From NCBI GenBank assembly GCA_918797485.1, contig CAKKNE010000001.1, positions 3,100,001-3,164,000 of the forward strand: 64,000 nucleotides of DNA. Direction: 5' to 3'. Positions 26,175 through 35,281 of the stretch are shown here, in pieces. The notes beneath the pieces are model-generated. The model was given only the letters and a program-made list of their open reading frames with translations, was not told the origin of the DNA and searched no databases. The translations under genes were made by a program, and so were the position numbers. This DNA comes from Pelagomonas calceolata (Eukaryota > Sar > Pelagophyceae > Pelagomonadales > Pelagomonadaceae). Numbering within the stretch: position 1 is the first letter of the stretch; each line of letters starts with the position of its first letter.

Positions 26175-26930
26175 ATGGCGCACCTAGATAACGGTACCCA
26201 GGGAGTCACGGCGGCGCTGCAGGGCATGACACTGGCCTCCATCGCTAATGCTTTATTGAGCGAAGAGCAACTCAGGCTGGTACTGGAGGCACTGGCGAGC
26301 CCCGCGCCAGGCGACCAGGAGCAGGCCGCGAAGGCGTTGGCGAACCGTGCCAAAATCGACCGCGCCAACCGCGCTCAGATCTTCGGGGCCGGCGCCATCC
26401 CGCCACTCGTGAGGCTCTTAAGGAACGGCACGGCCGGCGGCAAGAACCAGGCCGCGCGGGCGTTGACTTACCTCGCGCAGAACAACGAGATCCGCGACGC
26501 GATCGCCGAAGAAGGCGCCCTCGAGCTGCTCGTCGCGCTCGAGGCGGCCACCGGCCGCGGTCCGCGCTGTCCGCCCACGATGGCGTTGCAAAGGCTCACC
26601 TACCACAACGAAAACAACCGCGACGCGATCAAAAGACTACGGGCCGCGGCGAAGCGGGCCCAGGTGTCCCGGGGGCAGAACACTGCGGTCGCTGCGACAC
26701 CGTCTGGTGATGTGAACGCGTCGAGGGCGCGGGAAGGCCGTTGTGTGGTTTGCTTGGTTGCCGAGGCCAAGATGTCGTTCGTCCACGGGGACACAGAACA
26801 CCTGGCTTGCTGCGAGGCATGTGCGCCAGAATTCAACGTTGTTCCTGAAGGCGTACGTCCTGATGAACGATCTAAATGTCCCGTCTGCCGCCTAGGTATT
26901 GACCGCATCGTCAGACACTTCACCGCTTAG
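26175..26930 (+). CDS. Armadillo-repeat protein with C-terminal RING finger, likely E3 ubiquitin ligase
   Basis: 251 residues from the ATG at 26175 (MAHLDNGTQGV); the open frame reaches a GTG at 26097. Armadillo-type repeats: AKALANRAKIDRANRAQIFG, AIPPLVRLLRNGTAGGKNQA and ALTYLAQNNEIRDAIAEEGA. A RING of the MGRN/IAP style ends the protein: CVVCLVAEAKMSFVHGD, HLACCEACA, then CPVCRLGIDRIVRHF. The order of Cys/His ligands is complete. ARM plus RING implies substrate binding plus E2 recruitment, so a ubiquitin ligase is likely; the substrate is unknown. Confidence 0.85.
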   Translation: MAHLDNGTQGVTAALQGMTLASIANALLSEEQLRLVLEALASPAPGDQEQAAKALANRAKIDRANRAQIFGAGAIPPLVRLLRNGTAGGKNQAARALTYLAQNNEIRDAIAEEGALELLVALEAATGRGPRCPPTMALQRLTYHNENNRDAIKRLRAAAKRAQVSRGQNTAVAATPSGDVNASRAREGRCVVCLVAEAKMSFVHGDTEHLACCEACAPEFNVVPEGVRPDERSKCPVCRLGIDRIVRHFTA

Positions 26931-27058
26931 GCTATAGTGAAATAGCTCACTTCCTGCACATGCATCCAATCCCCATCGTCGTCGTCGAAAAAAATCACAA
27001 AAAAAAAAAACAAAAAACAAAAAATCCAGCCTGAGGGGGCTGGCAACAACCTCTTACC

Positions 27059-27126
27059 GGAGAATTAGCTCAGTGGAAGAGCGTTCGCCTAGTGCGAAAG
27101 ACATGGTTTCGACTACCATATTCTCC
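27059..27126 (+). tRNA. tRNA-like gene with short anticodon loop (Ala-like frame, identity unsure)
   Basis: Acceptor stem GGAGAAT/ATTCTCC pairs perfectly. D arm GCTC-AGTGGAA-GAGC and T arm ATGGT-TTCGACT-ACCAT are normal. The anticodon arm is TTCGC-CTAGT-GCGAA, giving only a five-base loop with five pairs, or a seven-base loop (CCTAGTG) with four pairs and no U33. The length is 68, short by several bases. Either a tRNA pseudogene or an unusual tRNA; AGT (Thr) or TAG (Leu) could be read depending on the fold, so I do not assign an amino acid. It is preceded by a poly-A-rich tract (26989-27024). Confidence 0.5.
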
Positions 27127-27249
27127 TCCGATGTTATTACACTGGCTTATTCTAGTGAACCTCCCCTATAGTGAACCCCCACTAGCCCTATCCGGAATAT
27201 CGTTCTAGAACCTTATTCTGTTGTTGTTGATCCTAAGACACATAACACA

Positions 27250-28452
27250 TTACTCCCCCGCTGCCGCCGCCGCCTCCGCGTCGAGCGGCGGCTTCGGAGG
27301 CGTCGCTTCGGCGGGCAGCGCGTCCTTCACGGGCGGCAGGAACGACGCGGGAGCGGGTGCGGGCGCAGGCGCGTCCACGTCCGCCTCACTCAACCCGGAA
27401 ATGCGCGCCAGCGCCGCGGCCCGCTCCTCCTCGCGCCGCTTCTTTTCAGCGGCCTCGCGCTTGGCCGCGGCCAGCGAGCCCATGGAGCCGAACGCCCCCA
27501 GACTCTTCGCGTGCTTGAGGACGTGCGCGGCGCCCTTGTCGAGCTTGCCGCGCAGCTTGGCCCGGCGCTGCTCGTCCCGGATGGCTTGCCGCCGCTCTGC
27601 CTCGGCGCGAGCCGCGGCCTCCCGTCGCCGTTTCGTCTTCTGGGCGTTTTTGGCATCGAGCTTGAGCTGCTCGAGGCAGTAGATCCAGCGCGGCGTCTCT
27701 TCCTCGATGGCGTCCGTGTTCACGCCGACCCGCGTCAAGTCCGCCAGTCGCTCGTCGACGTAGTCCTCGAACTTTTGTTTGGTCCAGATGTCCACCAGCC
27801 CGCGCCCGTCGAGCTGATACGCGTCGAAGATCTTCAGCCAGTCGTAGGTGTGTTCGATCTTCACCTTGAGCCCCGCGCTCTCGGCCCAGGCGTGCGCGTC
27901 CTCGACTGTCCACCGCTTCAGGGGGTGCACCTCGTCCATGAGCAGCGGGTTGAGATCTCGCGCCGTTTTCTCATTCCCGTTGCGATAATTCCGTTCGGCG
28001 TCGAACTCCTCGATGAGCATCGTCAAGACTTCCCTCCGATTGGGGTACTGGGCGTTGTCCGGTCTTGCGGCCAGCATCAATAAACTCTCGCCGGAGGGGT
28101 TGCCTCCTAGATAGCTTGAATGAGTACCCCACGTCGCGTACCGAAAGCCGCCGTAGGCGCCCTCCGCCGTCCGCAAATTAACATTGGCACCAGGTCGGCG
28201 AAACGCCACCCGCAGCCGCTCGACGTCGCCCAGCCGGTTCGCCTCCAACACCTCCATCTGCCAGCTCTGCCGCGGCACCTCCAGCTTCAATCGGTTCTTG
28301 AGCCGGCGCTCGCCGGGCATCAGGAACTCGTCATCGCTCGACTCCTCGCCCTTCTCCTCCTGCAGCGCGACGCGTTCGGCCGCGAGCTCCGCCGCGCCCT
28401 TCCCGCGCTCGGCGCCCGTGCGGGCCGTGTCGACGACGCGTTTGGGGGGCAT
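27250..28452 (-). CDS. Ankyrin-like/coiled-coil protein, unknown role
   Basis: 400 residues. Basic start (MPPKRVVDTARTG). Residues about 60-155 resemble degenerate ankyrin repeats (VLEANRLGDVERLRVAFRRP, GESLLMLAARPDNAQYPNRR). Residues about 175-250 form a helical, possibly SAM-like unit (RWTVEDAHAWAESAGLKVKI, YQLDGRGLVDIWTKQKFEDY). A long charged coiled coil follows (AQKTKRRREAAARAEAERRQ), then an Ala/Pro-rich tail. Related ankyrin and coiled-coil proteins in algae are largely uncharacterised. A GGGCTGCCCC motif and a partial CTAGTGTGTT motif lie upstream. Confidence 0.78.
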   Translation of the reverse strand: MPPKRVVDTARTGAERGKGAAELAAERVALQEEKGEESSDDEFLMPGERRLKNRLKLEVPRQSWQMEVLEANRLGDVERLRVAFRRPGANVNLRTAEGAYGGFRYATWGTHSSYLGGNPSGESLLMLAARPDNAQYPNRREVLTMLIEEFDAERNYRNGNEKTARDLNPLLMDEVHPLKRWTVEDAHAWAESAGLKVKIEHTYDWLKIFDAYQLDGRGLVDIWTKQKFEDYVDERLADLTRVGVNTDAIEEETPRWIYCLEQLKLDAKNAQKTKRRREAAARAEAERRQAIRDEQRRAKLRGKLDKGAAHVLKHAKSLGAFGSMGSLAAAKREAAEKKRREEERAAALARISGLSEADVDAPAPAPAPASFLPPVKDALPAEATPPKPPLDAEAAAAAGE

Positions 28453-28518
28453 AGCTCAGGGTGTTGTGCGCGTCGACGGCGTCTAGGGAGGCTGCCTCTC
28501 GTGCGCTGTACCTGTTTT

Positions 28519-28528
28519 GGGCTGCCCC
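28519..28528. promoter_or_regulatory. GGGCTGCCCC motif
   Basis: 67 bp upstream of the minus-strand ATG at 28452; reads GGGGCAGCCC towards that gene. Confidence 0.3.
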
Positions 28529-28722
28529 CAGCGCCGACACCGGCGTCTTGGGAGGCTTGTCGTGCACTGCCACCTGTGGGCACCCAGCCGCGCCCCAGCG
28601 CCGACACAACACACTAGACGGTTTCCTAGAGCCTCTCAGCAAACCAGCCACTGCGGGACTTTAGGGCCTCCGCACGAGGCGGGAACCGGCGTGGGGGGCG
28701 TGAAACCGGGTTGACGCGGCCT

Positions 28723-29955
28723 CGCCGACCCCATCTACCGCCGTGCCGAGTTTGGTGCCGGGCAGCGCGGCGGAAGGCGGGCAACGGCAGCCCACTTTTT
28801 CACAGACGGGCCACGGCCCGCCTTAAGTACCGAGAAAAATGTTAGTTCGGAGATATATCACGGCCGGGTACGTGAACGTGCGCTGGGTGTCTTCAAACTT
28901 TGGGTTCCACGCACTTTCGCGTCGGCGCGGCCGTCGACGCGTATAATACGGCACAAAACGGGGAGCCCTTCGCTCGTATCGCAGCCGCACGATCTTCGGA
29001 GCAGTGTGGGACCGAGACATGGTGTCCGCACTCGAGCATGCCGGAGCTGTGGAGCTCTCGATGCGATCCTGGCGATTTATCAGCGGTCGAAGACGGTGCG
29101 CCGTCGACCGTCTTGAGGGCCCGCGTTCTCGGCGCCATCAAGTTGTTGTGTCTTCCTGCTTTGGCACGGCCATCGGCGCTATGAAAAGCGGCTCCGGGCC
29201 CCTTCGGCGCCGCCGAGGGGCCCCATCGCGCCTCGGTGGGCCCATTGCGCCTCGGTGGGTAAAATTCTAGGCTGTAAACTGAGGACAAACCCTCCCCAGG
29301 CCAGCGCAAAGCGGGTCGCGTTGGGCCAATTAGTACATAGTCCTATCAGAAGCCGAATGAGAGGGTTATACGACGCCCCCCTACCGAGCTACAGCCCCCC
29401 TTTGCTCTCCGTCCCATAGAAATGGGCCGATAATGGGGCCTACCGGGCCCCAATGGGGCCTCTCGGCGCCGCCAAGGCGCCCGGAGCCGCGTTTCATAGT
29501 AAAAATGGCTTGACCAAAGCAGGAGGACACAACAACTTAATGGCGCCGAGAACGCGGGCCCTCAAGACGGTCGACGGCGCACCGTCTTCGACCGCTGATA
29601 AATCGCCAGGATCGCATCGAGAGCTCCACAGCTCCGGCATGCTCGAGTGCGGACACCATGTCTCGGTCCCACACTGCTCCGAAGATCGTGCGGCTGCGAT
29701 ACGAGCGAAGGGCTCCCCGTTTTGTGCCGTATTATACGCGTCGACGGCCGCGCCGACGCGAAAGTGCGTGGAACCCAAAGTTTGAAGACACCCAGCGCAC
29801 GTTCACGTACCCGGCCGTGATATATCTCCGAACTAACATTTTTCTCGGTACTTAAGGCGGGCCGTGGCCCGTCTGTGAAAAAGTGGGCTGCCGTTGCCCG
29901 CCTTCCGCCGCGCTGCCCGGCACCAAACTCGGCACGGCGGTAGATGGGGTCGGCG
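28723..29955. repeat. 1.2-kb inverted repeat (palindrome) with about 500-bp arms
   Basis: Left arm about 28723-29225, right arm about 29453-29955, centred at 29339, with a spacer of about 227 bp. A 65-codon frame translated from each arm is identical, and positions mirror each other exactly, so the core has no net indels. Outside (towards 28660 and 30020) and inside (towards the centre), similarity continues but decays. The spacer has a tandem TTGCGCCTCGGTGGG-type repeat. Several stop-free frames exist on both strands, but they mirror each other, and none resembles a known protein. No terminal duplication was found. Confidence 0.92.
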
Positions 29956-30263
29956 GGTCCACGTTATCCAGCCAGCACCCACCCCCATCCCACTTCCCGC
30001 GTCGCGCGGGCGGCCTCAATTATGGGGCCTAACGTGCGGGTCCGCCTGCTGGTTTGCGGCGGGTGGGCTAGTGTGACAAGCTGCCGATTTGCGTGCGGGG
30101 CGCGATCGTTGAGCGTGGTCGGGGCTTCGGGTCCGTCCTAGCTTTGATTAATGTGTTATAGTGACTTCGAACACGAAAGGAAGGGAGTGGTGTTTTGCGA
30201 AAGGGAGGGATGTGTCTCTGAGCCAGTACTGCACTGCACGTCAAGGCCGGGCTCGCTGCTCTT

Positions 30264-30896
30264 CTACCAACCATTCACGCCTCCACCCGCGTAGTCTGAA
30301 ACTTGGGTGGGCGAGATCAGGATACGATCGTCGTGCCCGCAACATGATCCGATGGCTCTGCGGCGTTTGTTATCGTATGAGAACTGGACGAGGAGCCGCT
30401 TGGGCAAGCCATGCGCGGAGGTGTTCCCGAAATGAACAGTGTGGCCTTGTTGGTTGTGTGGCCTTATGTCGAGGGTGTCGCCCGTGACCAGCCTCCGGAC
30501 TTGTGCCGTGACGTCGTCTCCACGGTAGCGCAGACATTTAGCTATGAAATCATCGGGCGGCAAGTACTCGACTGGGTCGTGCGTACCTTCGATGTGGTCC
30601 GGTACGTTTCCGTAGTAGGCAAAGTGCACGACGAGCCGCGGCCGCGCGCAGAAAGACACCAACGTCGGATGCAGCAGAACGCACAGACCACGGCTGCCAT
30701 TAATGCTCTTCGGCACCGCCCTCCCCAGTCCGGGCTGCGGGAGCACGAAGGCGCGGGCATATGTGCTGAGCTTGCATGCAGCCTTTGCATCGACCATTGG
30801 CAGGATCTCGTTTACGATGAGCTCGGGCGGTAAATCATGGAGCCAACGCAGACCGGGCTGGCCATACCACTCGATGCGGGGTTCCTGTCTTGCCAT
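30264..30896 (-). CDS. F-box-like protein, unknown
   Basis: 210 residues. Near residues 18-48, LHDLPPELIVNEILPMVDAK followed by AACKLSTYARAF matches the F-box pattern (LP-E-L---I----). The rest has no recognised repeats but has an ordered look (LVSFCARPRLVVHFAYYGNV). It would recruit a substrate to an SCF ubiquitin ligase if the F-box is genuine. It overlaps nothing and is divergent from the DNase I-like gene 90 bp away. Confidence 0.6.
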   Translation of the reverse strand: MARQEPRIEWYGQPGLRWLHDLPPELIVNEILPMVDAKAACKLSTYARAFVLPQPGLGRAVPKSINGSRGLCVLLHPTLVSFCARPRLVVHFAYYGNVPDHIEGTHDPVEYLPPDDFIAKCLRYRGDDVTAQVRRLVTGDTLDIRPHNQQGHTVHFGNTSAHGLPKRLLVQFSYDNKRRRAIGSCCGHDDRILISPTQVSDYAGGGVNGW

Positions 30897-30986
30897 CGCT
30901 GCGTCAAGTGCGTGATCTCCAGAAATTTCCGCTGGCTCTTAGCTGCTCTGTGCATGTGCAGGGAGGCTTTGTTTGCCGGCGGCAAG

Positions 30987-32228
30987 ATGGCCACGAACGA
31001 AGGGGCTGCCGCGTCAACTCATGAAGACGCTGCCGCAGCGGCGCCGGCGCCGGCGGCAGGGCGCCATGAGTTCGCTGAATCGCTGCCGGACCTGCTCGGC
31101 AAGCTTCCTGAGCGCGCTCGGAAACTCGTTGTTGAATTTCTCTTCGGCGAGCAAGCCAAGGAAGCGCAGGAGTCGCAAGCCAGCGCCGAGGTCCTCGATC
31201 TGGAGAAATTGACGTTGCGTGCGGAGACCGCGGAGCTCCAAGCCGAGGTAGCGCGAAGTAAGGAGGAGCTCAGAACTGAACGCGACGTCAACAAACAGCA
31301 GCGCGCGGAAATAGCCGCTCTCAAGCGTCGTTTGCAGGCGGTCACGCCCACCAGTCCGTCTCTCTCGATCGTCGCGTTCAACACGCAAGGTTTGAAGATC
31401 CTAGATCCGGAGTTCAAAGACGACTTTGAGTGGCTGGTGGGAGTATTGGCCGAGTATGACGGTATCATGCTGTCGGAGGTATTCGAAAAGTCCAAAGATG
31501 AACGGGTGGGAAGGCTAAAGGAGATGCTCGAGACAAGATCCAGGCAGAATTGGCAGGTGTGCTATTCCGAAGGGTCGGGCGCAAAGGGTGCAGAATCGAG
31601 GAAGAGACTACAAGTGCACGCGGTCTTGCTCAAGAGTTCGCTGGAGGTTCTGCGCACGACGACGACCCACACAATAGGCGGCCGAGTTATGGCCTACGCG
31701 CCCTTCTCGGTGTTGGTGCGTGTCCCCGCGTTCTTCTCCGAAGACAAGAAGAAGGTGCAGGATGTCTGCATTACGAGCGTGCACCTGCCGCCGTCGTCCA
31801 AGCGAAAAGAGCGGGACCAGCAGGCGCGGGCCCTGTTCGGGAATTACGCCAGCGAGGTGGCACGGGATGCGTTGAAGGTACCCTTCACACGCCAAGGTGC
31901 AAGGGAGGCGAAGAAACAGCCGGTAGCTCACATCGTCGGCGGCGATGAAAACGCGAGTAGCAACCACCTAAAAGAGCTTGGCGCAAGCGACGCTAACGGG
32001 TGGCACGTCGGCCTTGGAAACGAAGTCAATACATCATCCGGTGACCAGCCGTACGACAACTTCGTGATATCGAAGGAGACGACGCAGGACTCATTCGTCA
32101 CTGAGTACCGCGTGCACGAGTTTCCAAGGCAGATGGCCAACAACAAAATGGGCGTGAAGGGGGTTTCGGACCACAAGCTCATAGGGCTGCGGATAACCCG
32201 GACCACAGACCGCGCTGGCGGCAGATAA
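30987..32228 (+). CDS. DNase I-like endonuclease/exonuclease/phosphatase family protein with coiled-coil N-terminus
   Basis: 413 residues from the ATG at 30987 (MATNEGAAASTHEDA); the frame is open upstream but less protein-like. Residues about 75-120 form a coiled coil (EKLTLRAETAELQAEVARSK). The catalytic domain follows with all family motifs: SIVAFNTQGL (Asn), YDGIMLSEVFE (Glu), VCITSVHLPP (His), HIVGGDENAS (Asp-Asn), NFVISKE and GVSDHKLIGL (Asp-His). This fits the Mg-dependent EEP fold. The substrate could be DNA, RNA or an inositol phosphate; the sequence does not decide. Confidence 0.85.
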   Translation: MATNEGAAASTHEDAAAAAPAPAAGRHEFAESLPDLLGKLPERARKLVVEFLFGEQAKEAQESQASAEVLDLEKLTLRAETAELQAEVARSKEELRTERDVNKQQRAEIAALKRRLQAVTPTSPSLSIVAFNTQGLKILDPEFKDDFEWLVGVLAEYDGIMLSEVFEKSKDERVGRLKEMLETRSRQNWQVCYSEGSGAKGAESRKRLQVHAVLLKSSLEVLRTTTTHTIGGRVMAYAPFSVLVRVPAFFSEDKKKVQDVCITSVHLPPSSKRKERDQQARALFGNYASEVARDALKVPFTRQGAREAKKQPVAHIVGGDENASSNHLKELGASDANGWHVGLGNEVNTSSGDQPYDNFVISKETTQDSFVTEYRVHEFPRQMANNKMGVKGVSDHKLIGLRITRTTDRAGGR

Positions 32229-32969
32229 TCAAGGCGGCGTCGTTGCCGATTTCGTAATGCCACCTCCGTCCTCACCGACGGGGCCGGGTCACAAGTCCGG
32301 AATTCAAGCAGCAGAGCGCGAAATCCCCTGCCTAACTTCGCTGTGAAAAGTGAGTATGTAGGAAGTATGTAGGTCTTATTAATATCCCCCCCCCTTTTAG
32401 TGTGCTTCAAAGTTAAGTTGTAGTTAGTATGCAACTGGGAATTTAGAGAAGGGTGGCGCAGTAAAGAAGAACAGGCCAGCGGTGGCGCGGCCCCGGCCCG
32501 GGAGTTGGTTGCACTAGACGACGTCAGTGGCACGCGGCCGACGATCACTCTGACCAAGGTGTCGCCGCGGTGGAGCGCCGACATTGGGCGGTCTAAATTA
32601 ATGAAAATTAAAAGCAGCCTCGCGGGATCCTCGCGGGCTACCCGTCTCCACTCTGAACCATGTTTTACCCCGGATGACACGTGTCAGGAGTCTGGTGGGG
32701 AAGAGATGTCCCCCAGACAGCATCCATTCGCGACCCCGGGCGTACGCCGCGCATCTGCGCGGCCCACACCCGGCCTCTCCCAAACAATTGGCCGCGGGCT
32801 GCCTTCACGGTGGCTTATCTCGGCGCACGGGTGGCTTATCTCAGCCCCACAACCAAGACAGTAACCAGCCGCGAAGTGGAACTGCACACTGCCAAGTTTG
32901 GGTGCAGCAGCAACTGGACTCTCGTCTACGAGCGTAGCGACATATTGCTAAGAACGACATCGACGCATC
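32229..32969. other. Intergenic region with dispersed repeat copy
   Basis: About 740 bp without a convincing gene. It holds a poly-C run near 32388, a 44-bp dispersed repeat at 32474-32517 and a short tandem GGTGGCTTATCTC pair at about 32810-32842. Confidence 0.6.
32474..32517 (+). repeat. 44-bp dispersed repeat, copy 1
   Basis: Begins GGCCAGCGGTGGCGCG and ends GTTGGTTGCACTA. A second copy with few changes lies at 34629-34672; both lie after the end of a plus-strand gene. Confidence 0.8.
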
Positions 32970-34604
32970 ATGCCCGGGTACGTCAACCTCAGCGCTGCAT
33001 TCTCCCGGTTTTCTATCAGCCCAGCCCGCGGCACTGTCAAAGTAAATGATGAGTACAAAGGCGTGGTGACTGGCACCTCTGTGTACGGCTTGCACGTAGG
33101 AATCAACGCAAAAATGAGTAGAATTCCCGGCAGCAAAAGAGCCATAGGCCTCGTGTTCAAGCCGCGTCTGTCGAACAGCCTAAATAGTGGATCAACCGAG
33201 CCGGACGTGGAGCGCGTCGTGCGCGATGACTTGCGGATCTCGAAAGGTGACGCTGTCGATGTGAAGGTCATCGAGATCCGCAATGGGAAGCCGGGCTTTG
33301 AGCTCGTCAATCGCGCCCCATGCCCAAATTATCTGCTCGGCCTTTGCACATTTGCTCACCCGTGGCTGTCCAAAACCACATGTTGTAGGGACGGCTCTCA
33401 CGAGCTGCGACCTGGGCTGCGACCTGCGGGCTACGACAAGTGGCTGGTGAATCAAGGTCTGGCTCCTCGTGATCTGATACATATGGGCTGGGTCTACGGC
33501 GGCCAGCTTGGACTTGCAAATTCTCAGGAACGGATGGCCTACCATCGCGTTAGCGTCGCGGCTATCCGGGAGCTCCGAAGCCAATACGGGCAAGTCATGA
33601 GCGACGTCGACCAGAACCTCCCGCAGGGCAAACTATTTTACGAGCGGCCCGAAGAGACCACGGCTCACCTTTGGAAGGATGCGCGCAGCCCAACCGACCT
33701 GCAGAGTGCCGTCTTTGGTGTTCGTGTGCTTGTGGAGCGGCTGGCCTATCTATCTGGATCTGCCGCGGCCGGCGACTATTTGCTCGGTGCCCCGTTGACG
33801 ATGGCCGACCGATGGAGAAATATGCGCTTCCATGCTTTTAGTCTGGTGCGAAGCGCCGACGACGGACCCGACGGACCCGTTCAGTGGTCGGGCCATGGCC
33901 AACTAAACTGCTACCCCTATACCGAAGTAACTGAGCGTTCGATCATCGAGGTCGTCGCTAAATTGGGCGTCATCCTCGAAGTGCTATTCGAGGGACGAAA
34001 CGCCGACGGCGTGAACCCACGGGCCGTTTCCACTGCGCTGATCGCCGCGTTCTCTGCGCCCCCAATTCTCGAAGGGGATAAGGAAACGACCCAAAAAGGC
34101 ACGCCGAGCAAAAAGCAGGCATACAGCTACCCTAGCACCGTGTTAAATAATCAGCTTGAACTGTTTGAACTGTTGCAGGTCAAGGCGGCGGCGGCGGGCG
34201 CGGCGGCCGCTGCGCACGCGGCGGTGGCGGAAGCGACGGCCAACCCGGGCACCGCGCCTCATGCACAGCTTCAACTGCTGCGGGCCGTGGCCGCTGCCAG
34301 GGACGGGGCGGCCGCTGCGCACGCGGACGTGGCGGACGCGGCTGCGGCGGACCATGCCAACTTCCCGACCAAATCCAACCCGAGACCCGAGTCTCGTGTA
34401 CAGCTTGAACGGGAGAAGGCCAGGGCGGCGACGGCGGACGCGGCGGCGGCGGCCGTGGCTGTCGCGGCGGACGCTGCGGCGGCGGACGCTGCGGCGGCGG
34501 ACGCGGCGATCGCTGCGGCGGCGGACGCGGCGATCGCGGCGGCCGTGGCGGCGGCCGCGGCAGATGCGCTCCTGACGGCGAAGCTCGATGGCCTCCATGT
34601 GTAA
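32970..34604 (+). CDS. S1-like/CCCH-type putative RNA-binding protein with Ala-rich repeat tail
   Basis: 544 residues. The N-terminus has an S1/cold-shock-like barrel: GTVKVNDEYKGVVTGTSVYG, LHVGINAKMS, then ISKGDAVDVKVIEIRNGKPG. A CCCH-type cluster follows (CPNYLLGLCTFAHPW ... CCRDGSHE). Residues about 170-390 are ordered and unrecognised. The tail is built of degenerate repeats led by Gln/Leu/Arg phrases (NNQLELFELLQVKAAAAG, HAQLQLLRAVAAARDGAAAA, SRVQLEREKARAATADAAAA). RNA binding is inferred from S1 plus CCCH. The tail DNA is a GCGGCGGAC-type repeat, likely variable in length. Confidence 0.75.
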   Translation: MPGYVNLSAAFSRFSISPARGTVKVNDEYKGVVTGTSVYGLHVGINAKMSRIPGSKRAIGLVFKPRLSNSLNSGSTEPDVERVVRDDLRISKGDAVDVKVIEIRNGKPGFELVNRAPCPNYLLGLCTFAHPWLSKTTCCRDGSHELRPGLRPAGYDKWLVNQGLAPRDLIHMGWVYGGQLGLANSQERMAYHRVSVAAIRELRSQYGQVMSDVDQNLPQGKLFYERPEETTAHLWKDARSPTDLQSAVFGVRVLVERLAYLSGSAAAGDYLLGAPLTMADRWRNMRFHAFSLVRSADDGPDGPVQWSGHGQLNCYPYTEVTERSIIEVVAKLGVILEVLFEGRNADGVNPRAVSTALIAAFSAPPILEGDKETTQKGTPSKKQAYSYPSTVLNNQLELFELLQVKAAAAGAAAAAHAAVAEATANPGTAPHAQLQLLRAVAAARDGAAAAHADVADAAAADHANFPTKSNPRPESRVQLEREKARAATADAAAAAVAVAADAAAADAAAADAAIAAAADAAIAAAVAAAAADALLTAKLDGLHV

Positions 34605-34628
34605 TTCACGGACGCGCCTAGCATTATA

Positions 34629-34672
34629 GGCCAGCGGTGGCGCGACCCCGGCCCTCGCGTTGGTTGCACTAC
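34629..34672 (+). repeat. 44-bp dispersed repeat, copy 2, and repeat-tail remnant
   Basis: Second copy of the 32474 repeat. Just after it (34677-34778) the plus strand reads NPSTVFRTQLLESTAELAAA and a stop, clearly a further unit of the preceding gene's Ala-rich repeat, now outside its frame. Either a missed last exon or a stranded repeat unit. Confidence 0.7.
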
Positions 34673-34859
34673 GATAACCCGAGCACCGTGTTTCGTACAC
34701 AGTTGTTGGAGTCGACGGCGGAGTTGGCGGCCGCGGCGGCCGCTGCGGCGACGGCGCCCGCCGCTGCGAGTTCCTGAGCCGCGCTGCCGCATTGAGCTCC
34801 ATTGCGTCCTGCATCCATCGTCTCCCTCATCTTCCCATCTTTCTCACTAAACTTAAAAC

Positions 34860-35156
34860 TTAATCATAACCCCATACTCCTCGAAAGTCTTCGCCGTCGG
34901 CCCGTCGCCACTTCACCGCAACGACGCTGGTCAGGATCAAAATCGGCACGCTGCGAGGGCCGATTGTCTGCGCCTCCGGCGCCTCCAGGTCGAAGCCGAG
35001 GGCTCCGACGCAGAGGTGGGCCGCCAGGACGCTCCAAGCGCGGCGGCGGCGCGGTCCAGGAAACCCGCGTTCAGCAACAAGAAACGTAATCATAGAGAAA
35101 CCCATGCACCGATAGGAATGCCCTGTACAAGGAGACATGCGTCTGGCGGTGGCCAC
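34860..35156 (-). CDS. Possible small membrane protein
   Basis: A 98-codon frame; an internal Met gives MITFLVAERGFPGPRRRRAW. One hydrophobic segment (VPILILTSVVAV) and an ordered end (KWRRADGEDFRGVWGYD). No family recognised. The rest of 34605-35281 holds nothing else I can support. Confidence 0.3.
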   Translation of the reverse strand: MATARRMSPCTGHSYRCMGFSMITFLVAERGFPGPRRRRAWSVLAAHLCVGALGFDLEAPEAQTIGPRSVPILILTSVVAVKWRRADGEDFRGVWGYD

Positions 35157-35281
35157 CAGAGATGATCACCTTGGGCCAGCGCATAGCCAAAAGCATCATC
35201 CTATACAGTCAAATCGCAGCCCTGGACCAAAGCACACCTGCAAAACAGCATCCCTGCAATAGGCCAGAGCGCTGGGGAGCG

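Noticed and set aside
27059-27126. Firm amino acid assignment for the tRNA-like gene
   Set aside because: The anticodon loop is two bases short, so any assignment would be a guess.
28893-29785. Identical short frames in both palindrome arms as a gene pair
   Set aside because: Stop-free on several frames and both strands because of base composition; no family match.
34143-34814. Minus-strand Arg-rich frame
   Set aside because: Antisense of the Ala-rich repeat tail; composition explained by the GCGGCGGAC repeat.
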